NCBI GenBank assembly: GCA_016935915.1
Contig: JAFGQB010000232.1
Coordinates: 1-34,365 of the forward strand
DNA length: 34,365 nucleotides
From: Spirochaetota bacterium
GTDB lineage: Bacteria; Spirochaetota; GWE2-31-10; JAFGQB01
Direction of reading: 5' to 3'
The translations under genes and the position numbers were made by a program. Every line of letters starts with the position of its first letter. Within the stretch, counting starts at the first letter, position 1. The notes beneath the pieces were generated by a model. It ran no database searches, was not told the origin of the DNA, and saw only the letters and a program-made list of their open reading frames with translations. Below, in pieces: positions 1 to 6,782 of the stretch.

Positions 1-2
1 TA

Positions 3-32
3 TTGAAAAAATAATTACTTAATATTTATAAT
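3..32 (+). promoter_or_regulatory. Candidate sigma-70 promoter for the PpiC-type lipoprotein gene
   Basis: A -35-like TTGAAA at 3-8 is followed after 18 bp by a perfect -10 TATAAT at 27-32. The expected transcript start falls near 39, right beside the G-rich ribosome-binding site at 37-41 and the ATG at 47. This would leave a very short leader. The first two bases of the window are all that lies upstream, so nothing can be said of an upstream gene. Confidence 0.5.
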
Positions 33-46
33 ATACGGGGGAATAA

Positions 47-1408
47 ATGGGGAGATTTTATAAATTTTTTATATTTTTAAACTTTTTCTTAACCTTCATT
101 TCATGTTCGGAAAAAATCGACAACCTTAATATAGCAGTCTTTACAAGCGGTAATGTTACTTTTAAGGAAGCTTTAGAACAATATGCAAATATGAGCATAG
201 AGGATAAAAATAAGTTTAAGGATATGGATGAATATTTTCGTTTTATAAGAAAAATAGCTTTGGAAAAAATAATCCTGAACAGAGCATATAAAGATAAGCT
301 TGATCAGGAGATAAGCGTTAAATCAAAAATAAAAGAAGCAGAACTTAAAGGAGCAAAAGAACTTGTATTTGAAAAATTCATCAACAGCAAGATTGTAATA
401 ACTGAGAACCATTATAAGAAATACTCAAAGGTTTATGATTTATACCAGATAGTAAAAAAAACCGATATTCTCGATGAAAATAAGATCAAAGAATCAAGGA
501 GTCTTTTGGAAAACTTATCAGATCAGATAAAGAATATCAACGATTTTATGGAAAAGGCAAAACAGTATTCAGATGATATTACGGGCAGAGAGGGAGGATA
601 TATCGGCAAAATAAGGCTGGGTATAATGGAAGAAGCCATAGATGAAGAGATAAAAAAGATGGATATAAATAAGGTTTCAAAAATTGTCGAGTCGTCAATC
701 GGCTTTCATGTTTTTTTTATAAGGGATATTGAAGAGGTAAAAATTGATGAATTGATTAAAGACAGAAGTTTGTATGAATTAATATATAATGAAGAAAAGA
801 CAAGATTAGAGGAGGAGTGGTACAATAAACTTTTGAAAGATAAAAATTTAATAATATCCAAAGATAAGATTTTAAATTCCGTTTTAGAAAATGATACGGT
901 CATACAATATAAGGACAATAAAATATCAAAACAGGATTTTTTAAACACCGTAGAAAGATATAAAATAAGTTCTTTTCCTGAGCCGTCAAATGATGACCTT
1001 TTGAGACTTGCAGATAATATGGGTATAGAATTAATCATAAATGAACTGGCGCAAGATAAAAAAATCATTAATTCAAAAGAGTTGAAAAAAAGATTTAAGG
1101 AAGAAAAGGAGTTTTTATTAATTAATTCCTATATAGAAAAAAATATTGCTTTGAAAAAAATTGATCAAAACGATATAAAAGAATTTTATGAAAGAAATAA
1201 AATCAGTTTATTCACTCATTATAACAGGAATAATGTTGTTTATGTTCAGCCGTTAAAAGAGGTAGAAAAATTTATTGAACAGAAATTGGATGCAGAAAAT
1301 ATCCAGAATTCAAGATATGAGCTTTATAAAAAACTGGTTAGAGAAGATCAATTAAAAATAGATGAACCATTGTTGGCTAAGTTTAAAGAAATTGCAGAAA
1401 AAAGATAG
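47..1408 (+). CDS. PpiC/SurA-type peptidyl-prolyl isomerase lipoprotein
   Basis: Predicted exported lipoprotein that probably acts as a folding helper for envelope proteins. The N-terminus is a hydrophobic signal segment ending in a lipobox, FISC, with the lipidated Cys at about residue 20. A parvulin-like PPIase domain lies at about residues 130-235: it has the family's GREGGYIGKI stretch and the terminal block SSIGFHVFFIRD, which correspond to the D/G-G-x-G and GxHV/I-x-(K/R) patterns of PpiC domains. The flanking regions are Lys/Glu-rich and helical, as in the SurA/PrsA N- and C-terminal chaperone segments. The ATG at 47 is preceded by GGGGGA, a good ribosome-binding site. The 453-residue length is somewhat above typical PrsA. 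The gene is followed by more than 300 bp without a gene. Family assignment is fairly sure; substrate is unknown. Confidence 0.75.
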   Translation: MGRFYKFFIFLNFFLTFISCSEKIDNLNIAVFTSGNVTFKEALEQYANMSIEDKNKFKDMDEYFRFIRKIALEKIILNRAYKDKLDQEISVKSKIKEAELKGAKELVFEKFINSKIVITENHYKKYSKVYDLYQIVKKTDILDENKIKESRSLLENLSDQIKNINDFMEKAKQYSDDITGREGGYIGKIRLGIMEEAIDEEIKKMDINKVSKIVESSIGFHVFFIRDIEEVKIDELIKDRSLYELIYNEEKTRLEEEWYNKLLKDKNLIISKDKILNSVLENDTVIQYKDNKISKQDFLNTVERYKISSFPEPSNDDLLRLADNMGIELIINELAQDKKIINSKELKKRFKEEKEFLLINSYIEKNIALKKIDQNDIKEFYERNKISLFTHYNRNNVVYVQPLKEVEKFIEQKLDAENIQNSRYELYKKLVREDQLKIDEPLLAKFKEIAEKR

Positions 1409-1730
1409 CTGTTTTTGTATTTTTAAAATGTAAAAAACAATTAAATTCATTATACAAAAATAAAAAATCATGTAATTATTTTAAAACTTAATTTTTTGCT
1501 TAACTTTAAAAAATCTTAAAATTATTTATTAAAATATAATAATAATTGAAATTTAGCACATTTTTTTTTAAAATAGAAAAATACTGATGGTTTTTATATT
1601 AATCAGTATGGCAGTTGAAAAGTATAAGGTTTCTAACTTCTTGAAATTAAAGTGGTTAGCTTTAACAATATATTAATTTTTATTAAAATTATGAACTTTT
1701 CAATTTTTATAGTTATTGAGATGGAAATAT
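1409..1730. other. Gene-free AT-rich spacer with two inverted repeats
   Basis: I see no open frame of useful length or codon character here. Two perfect inverted repeats stand out. ATACTGAT at 1581-1588 pairs with ATCAGTAT at 1602-1609 across a 13-nt loop. TTGAAAAGT at 1615-1623 pairs with ACTTTTCAA at 1695-1703, enclosing a segment just before the next gene. Neither hairpin is followed by a convincing T-run in the + direction, so they do not look like ordinary terminators. They could be operator or leader structures, or chance in AT-rich sequence. Confidence 0.4.
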
Positions 1731-2132
1731 ATGCTATATTCACAGATTAAAAATTGTATTGATGACATGGTAGAGGAAATTCAGGCTGGTAAAGAAGAAT
1801 GTAAAAAAATAATTACCTTTAATTTGATCAAAGACCAGAATGTTCCTACCACTATACAGGCAAAACTTCTCTATCCTTTGGATCAGATTAAATTTACAAT
1901 TTTTTGCCCTTTTTTATTGGTGGATCCAATAGTGGACTTTGTTGAGATCTATCAATTGGGGTCTGAAGAAGATTATTTCAGATTATTAAAGCTTATTTCA
2001 AAGTTTTCCACTATGGTTGACATGATTAAAACATGGGTTATAAAAGAAGCTCCAGATATGATAAGATGGGGAGAAGGGGTTATTTTTGATAAGAACGGCA
2101 GGACTACAAAAATACCTTATATGGTTTTTTAA
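1731..2132 (+). CDS. Small hypothetical protein
   Basis: A 133-residue protein that I do not recognise. It has no signal peptide or clear membrane segment. The N-terminal part is polar and helical, the middle (IKFTIFCPFLLVDPIVDFVEI) is hydrophobic and probably beta-rich, and the C-terminus is rich in aromatic and charged residues. I chose the ATG at 1731, which follows the purine-rich GAGATGGAA. An in-frame TTG at 1716 would add five residues but has no better ribosome-binding site. The gene stands alone, between a long spacer and the tRNA. Being open, well bounded and of the same base composition as its neighbours, it is probably real. Confidence 0.6.
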   Translation: MLYSQIKNCIDDMVEEIQAGKEECKKIITFNLIKDQNVPTTIQAKLLYPLDQIKFTIFCPFLLVDPIVDFVEIYQLGSEEDYFRLLKLISKFSTMVDMIKTWVIKEAPDMIRWGEGVIFDKNGRTTKIPYMVF

Positions 2133-2181
2133 TTATTAAATATTCATCTTCATACATATTGTTTTTATATTAAAATTTTAA

Positions 2182-2209
2182 TTGACATAGGTATATTATT
2201 TTGTTAAAT
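2182..2209 (+). promoter_or_regulatory. Candidate promoter of tRNA-Ile
   Basis: A perfect -35 TTGACA at 2182-2187 is followed after 16 bp by the -10-like TTAAAT at 2204-2209 (4 of 6 matches). The predicted start near 2216 lies about 30 nt before the mature tRNA 5' end at 2245, a normal distance for a tRNA leader removed by RNase P. The same transcript may read on into efp, 46 nt after the tRNA. Confidence 0.55.
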
Positions 2210-2244
2210 AGATTTAAATTAATTTTGTTTAACACTTCGTATTA

Positions 2245-2318
2245 GGGCCACTAGCTCAGTTGGTTAGAGCGCGTCCCTGATAAGGACGAGGTCTCTGGTT
2301 CAATTCCAGAGTGGCCCA
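2245..2318 (+). tRNA. tRNA-Ile (anticodon GAT)
   Basis: The cloverleaf can be drawn by eye. Acceptor stem GGGCCAC pairs with GTGGCCC. The D arm is GCTC/GAGC around AGTTGGTTA. Anticodon stem CGTCC/GGACG encloses the loop CTGATAA, giving anticodon GAT at 2279-2281, which reads Ile ATC/ATT. The T arm is TCTGG/CCAGA around TTCAATT. The discriminator base is A at 2318. The 3' CCA is not encoded, so it must be added by nucleotidyltransferase. A T-run follows directly. No other tRNA or rRNA lies nearby, so this is not part of an rRNA spacer. Confidence 0.95.
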
Positions 2319-2364
2319 ATTTTTTCATAAGATATTCATAAATATTTATATTGAGGATGATGTA

Positions 2365-2928
2365 ATGATAAATGTTCAGGATATAAGAAAGGGAATGGTG
2401 TTCAAATTTGAGGATGATTTATTTACAGTAATGTTCATGCAGCATGTTACACCGGGCAAGGGCGGCGCTTTTGTTAAAATAAGGGCAAGAAGCCAGAAGA
2501 ACGGCAATGCAAAGGAATTTAATTTCCGATCAGGTGAAAAGATAGAAACAGTTGATGTTTTTGAAAAATCTGTAACTTACTCATATAAAGAGGGAGACAG
2601 TTATGTTTTCATGGACAATGAGACATATGAACAGTATCATGTGGAAGCTGAGCTTTGTGAGGATCTGGAAAATTATATTGTTTTAAACGGCGAGTTGACG
2701 GTAAGTATTATGGATTCTAAGATCATTGCTGTAAATTTGCCAAATAGTGTTGATTTAAAGGTTGTTCATTGCGAACCAGGTGTAAAGGGTGATACTGCAA
2801 CCAGAGCGACCAAAACTGTAGAAGTTGAAACAGGTTATAAAGTAACTGTACCTTTATTTATTAATGAGGGTAATGTTATCAGAATAGATACAAGGTCAGG
2901 GGAATATATAGAGCGGATAAGTAATTGA
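2365..2928 (+). CDS. efp: Translation elongation factor P
   Basis: EF-P binds between the ribosomal P and E sites and relieves stalling at polyproline stretches. At 187 residues it has the family's usual length and three-barrel layout: an N-terminal KOW-like domain (1-65), then two OB domains ending in the signature GDTATRATKTVEVETGYKV and the C-terminal IRIDTRSGEYIERI. The loop VTPGKGGAF carries the conserved Lys32 that is post-translationally modified in many bacteria; no modification enzyme is visible in this window. I chose the ATG at 2365 because GAGGATGA lies just upstream and the family starts MINVxDIRKG. A longer frame beginning inside the tRNA is not credible. The stop overlaps the TTG start of the next gene. 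Confidence 0.97.
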   Translation: MINVQDIRKGMVFKFEDDLFTVMFMQHVTPGKGGAFVKIRARSQKNGNAKEFNFRSGEKIETVDVFEKSVTYSYKEGDSYVFMDNETYEQYHVEAELCEDLENYIVLNGELTVSIMDSKIIAVNLPNSVDLKVVHCEPGVKGDTATRATKTVEVETGYKVTVPLFINEGNVIRIDTRSGEYIERISN

Positions 2929-4046
2929 AAGTATTAAAAAAAATTTTATTATTTTTTTTATATCATCAGAGAGACTATACAAAAATCCTATCTTTAACTG
3001 CATTTGACAAGGAAAATTTAGAGAACAATAAAATTATCACTGATATCAGATATCAGGCAATCGCTTCTTTTTATACTAAAAATTATTATCATTCACAATA
3101 CTGCTTTGAGGCTTTAAATGAAAAGGGTTTATTGAAAAGCAGTGAATGCAATTATCTGGCATTTATGTATGCAAGGCACAATGAAAAGGAAAAAGCGATT
3201 TCAACCTGGTGTCTGGCTTTGGAAAAGGATAAAAACAATAAGTCCGCCAAAATAGCACTGGATTATTTAAGAAATCAGGGCAGGGAAGCAAATCTTATCG
3301 AAGATGATTTTTTTGAAATGATTACTCCCAAAGAACCTTTTAAGATTCCATACAGATTAATTATTAAAGGGATAATATTTTTTATAACATCTTTAATAAT
3401 CATTTCAGCTTTATATTTTGGCGCATTAAAGTTAAACGACTATTTAAAATACAGAAAACAGTTGCAAAGTGCTGAAATTAATAGGGTTAAGTTAAAGGAT
3501 TTCAATACAAATTTACTTGATAAAGAGAAAGAGTTAAAGGTTAAATATTCATATAACGAAAGGGAGATTAAGAGTAAATTTGAAAATATTAAGAAAAATA
3601 TTTTGAAAAATAAAGCTGTTGAAGCTCAGATTGAAATCAATGAGATTTTACTTTCAAATGCTTCATTGAATGTTAAAATAAAGACGGAATTTTTAAATAG
3701 CTTTATTTTAGAGCCTGAATATTCCACATTTAAAAATCTGATCACATTTGAAAAATTTAATGCAGAAAAAAAATTATATAAAGATATTTATATTTTATGG
3801 GATGGGATAATAAAGAACAAGATAATTAAAAAAGACTTAATCAGCTTTGATTTGTTCATAGGTGATGAGCTTAAAGGTCTTGTTGTCGGCATTGTACCTG
3901 TAGTTTTTAAAAAGGCACATCTTTATAACAATAATGACCATGTATATGTTTATGGCAAGATAATAGAGGAAAATGACAGTTATTATATTGACGGAAAATA
4001 TATAATTGATTCGAAGCAGTATGATTCATATCAAAAGAGGAATTAA
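2925..4046 (+). CDS. Membrane protein with TPR-like N-terminus, function unknown
   Basis: A 373-residue protein I cannot assign. Residues about 40-120 look like helical repeats of TPR type (for example the segment YLAFMYARHNEKEKAISTWCLAL). One strong transmembrane helix lies at about 145-167. It is followed by a Lys/Glu-rich coiled-coil stretch (about 175-250) and a C-terminal beta-rich part. The start is TTG at 2925, which overlaps the efp stop (TTGA), so translation is probably coupled to efp. dtd begins six bases after the stop. Its place in an operon of translation-related genes is notable, but nothing in the sequence shows a direct role in translation. Confidence 0.7.
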   Translation: MKVLKKILLFFLYHQRDYTKILSLTAFDKENLENNKIITDIRYQAIASFYTKNYYHSQYCFEALNEKGLLKSSECNYLAFMYARHNEKEKAISTWCLALEKDKNNKSAKIALDYLRNQGREANLIEDDFFEMITPKEPFKIPYRLIIKGIIFFITSLIIISALYFGALKLNDYLKYRKQLQSAEINRVKLKDFNTNLLDKEKELKVKYSYNEREIKSKFENIKKNILKNKAVEAQIEINEILLSNASLNVKIKTEFLNSFILEPEYSTFKNLITFEKFNAEKKLYKDIYILWDGIIKNKIIKKDLISFDLFIGDELKGLVVGIVPVVFKKAHLYNNNDHVYVYGKIIEENDSYYIDGKYIIDSKQYDSYQKRN

Positions 4047-4052
4047 AAGTCT

Positions 4053-4508
4053 GTGAGAGCAGTAGTTCAGAGAGTAAAGAGTGCATCTGTAAACATTGAC
4101 AATAAATTATATTCTTCAATAAACAAAGGTCTTCTTGTTTTGCTTGGAATATCAAATAATGATACTGAAGAGGACATCGCTTATATTATCGATAAACTTA
4201 TCAATTTGAGAATTTTCAAAGATGAAAACAATAAAATGAACAACAGTGTTGAGAGCATTAAGGGTGAGATATTAATTGTTTCACAGTTTACCCTCTATGG
4301 TGATGTGAGAAAAGGGAGAAGGCCTTCATACACTGAAGCATTAAACGGTGATAAGGCAATAGCATTATATGATAAATTGATCTGTAGTTTAAAAAAAGAT
4401 TATTATCAGGATAAAATCAAATCAGGGGAATTTGGCACCATGATGGATGTTGAACTTATCAATGACGGTCCTGTTACCATATTATTGGATTCAAAGAGGC
4501 TTTTTTAA
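4053..4508 (+). CDS. dtd: D-aminoacyl-tRNA deacylase
   Basis: DTD hydrolyses D-amino acids (and glycine mischarged on tRNA-Ala) from tRNA and so proofreads chirality. The 151-residue length and motifs are textbook: N-terminus MRAVVQRVKSASV, the active-site segment SQFTLYGDVRKGRRPS at about residues 76-91, and the C-terminal NDGPVTILLDS, which contains the cross-subunit Gly-cisPro element (here GP). The start codon is GTG at 4053; GAGG at 4037-4040 lies 12 nt upstream, a slightly long spacing. It lies between the TPR-like membrane protein and the hydrolase gene, with which it overlaps by one base (TAATG). Confidence 0.97.
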   Translation: MRAVVQRVKSASVNIDNKLYSSINKGLLVLLGISNNDTEEDIAYIIDKLINLRIFKDENNKMNNSVESIKGEILIVSQFTLYGDVRKGRRPSYTEALNGDKAIALYDKLICSLKKDYYQDKIKSGEFGTMMDVELINDGPVTILLDSKRLF

Positions 4509-5152
4509 TGAGTGATATACTTACAGTTACCGGTGGTGAATTTCAGACTAACTGCTATATAATTGAAGAAAACAATGAAGTTATTTTGATCGATTTTGTC
4601 AGTGAAGCAGAAGACATTATTAAAAAAAAAGGGTATAAAATTGAAAAAGTTTTATTGACGCATACTCACTTTGATCACATCATAGGCCTGGGTGATTTTC
4701 AAAATAAATATGATTTTGAACTTGTCTTATCCGAAAATGCCCGCAAAAACATAAATGATCCAGACAAGAATTTATTGTCATTAATTCCTGCTTTTTTAAG
4801 GAAAAATTTTAAAAATATTGATTTAAACAACTGTAAAGTGTTAAAAAACCTGGAATGTTTTTTATGGAATGACAATCAGATACAACTCTTTGAAAGTCCC
4901 GGTCATACAGATGATTCTGTGATCTATATTTTTAAAGATAAGCGATGCGCTTTTACAGGGGATACTGTTTTTAATACCGGTATAGGCAGAACCGATTTTC
5001 CGAACGGCGATTATAATTTGATAATAGAATCAATCAGGAATTTTTTTTCTTTTATAGATGATGATTATATCTTGTATCCGGGACACGGAAGAGAAACCAA
5101 AGTATTGTTTGAAAAGAAAAACAATCCATTTATATTAGATTTTTTTAAATGA
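4508..5152 (+). CDS. Metallo-beta-lactamase-fold hydrolase (glyoxalase II-like, YcbL type)
   Basis: A 214-residue cytoplasmic hydrolase of the metallo-beta-lactamase superfamily. The metal-binding motif HTHFDH lies at residues 52-57. Further ligands are the His of SPGHTD (about 133), the Asp of FTGDTVF (about 151) and the final His of YPGHGRET (about 195). The short C-terminus lacks the extra helical domain of true glyoxalase II, which places it with the small YcbL-like group that is often annotated as hydroxyacylglutathione hydrolase. The substrate is uncertain. Its ATG overlaps the dtd stop (TAATG), so the two are translationally coupled. An insert of about 25 residues between the HTHFDH motif and the next His is Leu/Asn-rich. 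Confidence 0.9.
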   Translation: MSDILTVTGGEFQTNCYIIEENNEVILIDFVSEAEDIIKKKGYKIEKVLLTHTHFDHIIGLGDFQNKYDFELVLSENARKNINDPDKNLLSLIPAFLRKNFKNIDLNNCKVLKNLECFLWNDNQIQLFESPGHTDDSVIYIFKDKRCAFTGDTVFNTGIGRTDFPNGDYNLIIESIRNFFSFIDDDYILYPGHGRETKVLFEKKNNPFILDFFK

Positions 5153-5193
5153 TTGTGTGAAAAGGCTGTTCTTTTACCTCATTATTTTTGCGT

Positions 5194-5223
5194 AAAAAAG
5201 CTGACCGGAAGCGGCCGCTTTTC
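5194..5223 (+). terminator. Possible terminator after the efp-dtd operon
   Basis: AAAAGC at 5196-5201 and the following GG at 5207-5208 pair with CCGCTTTT at 5215-5222, leaving a five-base bulge and a six-base loop. The T-run is short (four T). It is the first stem-loop after the stop of the hydrolase gene at 5152. The pairing is imperfect, and the alternative perfect palindrome AAGCGGCCGCTT at 5209-5220 has no loop, so the call is weak. Confidence 0.3.
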
Positions 5224-5328
5224 ATTTAGTGTTCATACCTTTATATTTGCTTGATTTGTTTTATGTTGTTTGTAAAAAACATAAAGTAAGAATAGTAATT
5301 TTTGTGATTGTCCCATAAGTTTCTTTTA

Positions 5329-5443
5329 AACCACTCAAGTGTTCAGAGAGTATGGAATTTTTATATTTATTAAAATATATTTAAGCTTTGTTATTCTCTA
5401 ATTTTTATTGATTGTCTGTGACCTCTTGCGAACTGGAGTGGTT
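5329..5443. ncRNA. Candidate structured RNA, about 115 nt
   Basis: Three nested complementary blocks close on one another. AACCACTC 5329-5336 pairs with GAGTGGTT 5436-5443. GTTC 5341-5344 pairs with GAAC 5430-5433. AGAG 5345-5348 pairs with CTCT 5423-5426. Together they form 16 pairs interrupted by small internal loops, in a region without coding potential. On the + strand a short T-run follows at 5459-5464. The strand is not determined, since a stem can form on either. I do not recognise it as 6S, SRP, RNase P or tmRNA. This is an inference from pairing by eye; a covariance search was not possible. Confidence 0.3.
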
Positions 5444-5473
5444 AATAAAAATAGCTGCTTTTTTAAAACATAA

Positions 5474-5493
5474 ATCCCTTTCTTCAAAGGGAT
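5474..5493 (-). terminator. Perfect 8-bp hairpin, possibly terminating leftward transcripts
   Basis: ATCCCTTT at 5474-5481 and AAAGGGAT at 5486-5493 form a perfect eight-pair stem with the tetraloop CTTC. Read on the - strand the hairpin is followed by TTTATGTTTT, which could serve as the U-rich tail. That would make it a distal terminator for the minus-strand operon ending at 5750, 257 nt beyond the stop. On the + strand no T-run follows. Confidence 0.4.
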
Positions 5494-5682
5494 AAAAGAT
5501 CAAGAATGTAATCTGAAAAAAACCGGCTTTTCGCACTCTGTACCCTCGATATCTTTAGTCGCTTAAAATGTAATCATCAATTTATAAAAACTTAAAAAAG
5601 CCTTACAGTTCAGCCAGACAGCCTGAAATCATCCTTTTTCCGGTCATCTTTAGAGTGTAAAAAAAAATGCAGAAGTTTTACA

Positions 5683-5700
5683 AAAGTTTGATTAAACTTT
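5683..5700 (-). terminator. Small hairpin just beyond the STAS-like gene
   Basis: AAAGTTT at 5683-5689 and AAACTTT at 5694-5700 form a seven-pair stem around GATT, 50 bp past the stop of the minus-strand gene at 5750. On the - strand a run of nine T (complement of the A-run at 5659-5667) follows, but about 15 nt after the stem. A weak terminator is possible; the AT-rich stem makes chance formation plausible. Confidence 0.3.
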
Positions 5701-5749
5701 CCAGTATTATGATGGTATTAATTTAAATTGAAGTAGATATGTAAACAAA

Positions 5750-6103
5750 TTACTTTTGAATATTATCCAATGATGTCGTGAAATTTTCTAAGATTCTAAA
5801 TGATGCAGACTGCCATGAATAATTTTTGTTATAATCGATTTTAACTTTTAAATTTTTAAATCTTAATTCTTTTAAAAAAATAACAATTAATGATATTGTC
5901 GCCGAATTTATAAATGTCAGCTTTTTAAAATCAAGAATGACCTCTTTGTTGATATTTTTATTGTTATTGATAATATCAAATAGAATTTTTCCGATATTTT
6001 CTTCAGGGTTTTTTGAGATGCATTCCCCGTCCCATATTATTTTAAGGTTGTTGTCGTTATCCTGTACGGATAATTTTAATAGATCAATTTTATAATTTTG
6101 CAT
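5750..6103 (-). CDS. STAS-like regulatory protein (slr1659-type)
   Basis: A 117-residue soluble protein that resembles anti-sigma-factor antagonists. The core EVILDFKKLTFINSATISLI has the beta strand, then D, then N-S-(A/S) followed by the helix start, as in STAS domains; Ser/Thr there is the usual phosphorylation position. The following KVKIDYNKNYSWQSASFRIL matches the 'WQ..SL..L' ending I associate with the cyanobacterial/spirochete slr1659 superfamily. The gene overlaps the 3' end of the ATPase-fold gene at 6090 by 14 bp and is surely co-transcribed with it. The likely role is partner switching with that kinase-like protein. The output target is not shown by the sequence. Confidence 0.75.
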   Translation of the reverse strand: MQNYKIDLLKLSVQDNDNNLKIIWDGECISKNPEENIGKILFDIINNNKNINKEVILDFKKLTFINSATISLIVIFLKELRFKNLKVKIDYNKNYSWQSASFRILENFTTSLDNIQK

Positions 6104-6593
6104 AACTGTTTTCTTCCACGCTTATTAAATTTCTTTCTGCAATCACATCTAAAATATTACCTGTTATTTTATAGTCCAACTTATATTTAGTTTCATAAAT
6201 TATTCTAAATAAACCAAGCTGGCTTTGACCAATATTAATGTTTTCTATTAGATATAAAAGCCGGTCTGTATATAGTTTTTCCGGTTCCTCACTTCTATTA
6301 ATTTTGTCAATTTCTTCTTTTAATTTATTTATATCGTCATTTATTATAAAATTACTGCAAACAGATATTGTTATTTTATCGTTTATTTTGTTCAGTTCGA
6401 ATTTAATAATATTATTATTTGAATTGGATTTGGAATATTTTACTGCATTTTCACAAAGTTCTGATGCAACGAGTTTTGCCTCTTCAGCAAAAGAGATGTC
6501 ATGTTTTTTTAATTTATAAAAAGTTTTTTTTCTTATTTTATTAATAAAATTCCAGTTAGGTTTAAAAGCCACTTTATATGTAAAGTTTTTCAC
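6090..6593 (-). CDS. HATPase-fold regulator (slr1658/SiaB/RsbW-like)
   Basis: A soluble protein of about 167 residues with a GHKL ATPase fold like anti-sigma-factor kinases. The N-box is visible in LVASELCENAVKYS (Glu-x-x-x-Asn). The later segments EPEKLYTDRLLYLIE and SQLGLFRIIYETKYKLDY match the pattern I know for slr1658-type proteins (DUF6272), where a G-box remnant replaces the usual DxGxG. It probably binds or phosphorylates the STAS-like protein encoded directly downstream. The start is uncertain: GTG at 6593 has AACAGGA eight bases upstream, whereas the longer TTG start at 6611 (six more residues) has no ribosome-binding site. A consensus promoter lies at 6662-6690. Confidence 0.75.
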   Translation of the reverse strand: MKNFTYKVAFKPNWNFINKIRKKTFYKLKKHDISFAEEAKLVASELCENAVKYSKSNSNNNIIKFELNKINDKITISVCSNFIINDDINKLKEEIDKINRSEEPEKLYTDRLLYLIENINIGQSQLGLFRIIYETKYKLDYKITGNILDVIAERNLISVEENSYAKL

Positions 6594-6661
6594 TGTCAGA
6601 ATCCTGTTCAACTAAATTAATAAAAAAGAAACTATTTATTTAAGAAAATAATATCCAATAA

Positions 6662-6690
6662 ATTATAAATTATTATAATGTAATTGTCAA
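6662..6690 (-). promoter_or_regulatory. Consensus sigma-70 promoter of the slr1658/slr1659-like operon
   Basis: Read on the - strand: TTGACA (complement of 6685-6690), 17 bp, TATAAT (complement of 6662-6667). Both hexamers are perfect and the spacing is ideal. Transcription should start near 6655, giving a leader of roughly 45-60 nt before the gene. It lies back to back with the + strand promoter of the chemoreceptor gene. Confidence 0.8.
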
Positions 6691-6739
6691 TATGTAATTA
6701 CTTACGAAAAAAATAAAATAAAATATTTTTTTTTTAGCT

Positions 6740-6767
6740 TTGAAAATAATATATTTTTTTATACAAT
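6740..6767 (+). promoter_or_regulatory. Candidate promoter of the LacI-type chemoreceptor gene
   Basis: TTGAAA at 6740-6745, 16 bp, TACAAT at 6762-6767. The predicted start near 6774 leaves fewer than 10 nt before the ATG at 6783, consistent with the absence of any ribosome-binding site there. The AT-rich context makes the match less specific than the minus-strand promoter. Confidence 0.45.
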
Positions 6768-6782
6768 TATTTTATAAACTAT

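Larger units (their letters stand above)
5153..5749. other. 597-bp gene-free region, more GC-rich than its surroundings
   Basis: No open frame of convincing length or codon use was found on either strand. The stretch differs from other spacers here: it contains GC-rich words such as a NotI-type palindrome at 5209-5220 and CCGG blocks at 5523-5526 and 5640-5643. It holds several inverted repeats, described separately (5194-5223, 5329-5443, 5474-5493, 5683-5700). It lies between converging gene groups (+ strand operon ending 5152 and - strand operon ending 5750). It may hold one or more non-coding RNAs or a decayed gene. Confidence 0.45.

Noticed and set aside
2311..2364. N-terminal extension of the EF-P frame beginning inside the tRNA
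   Set aside because: It starts with a GTG of the tRNA acceptor stem; the ATG at 2365 has a good ribosome-binding site and gives the standard EF-P N-terminus.
5200..5222. SRP RNA-like CCGGAAG element
   Set aside because: Only the GGAA-like tetraloop neighbourhood is similar; the flanking AGGUC...GGAAGCAGC pattern of SRP RNA is not present.
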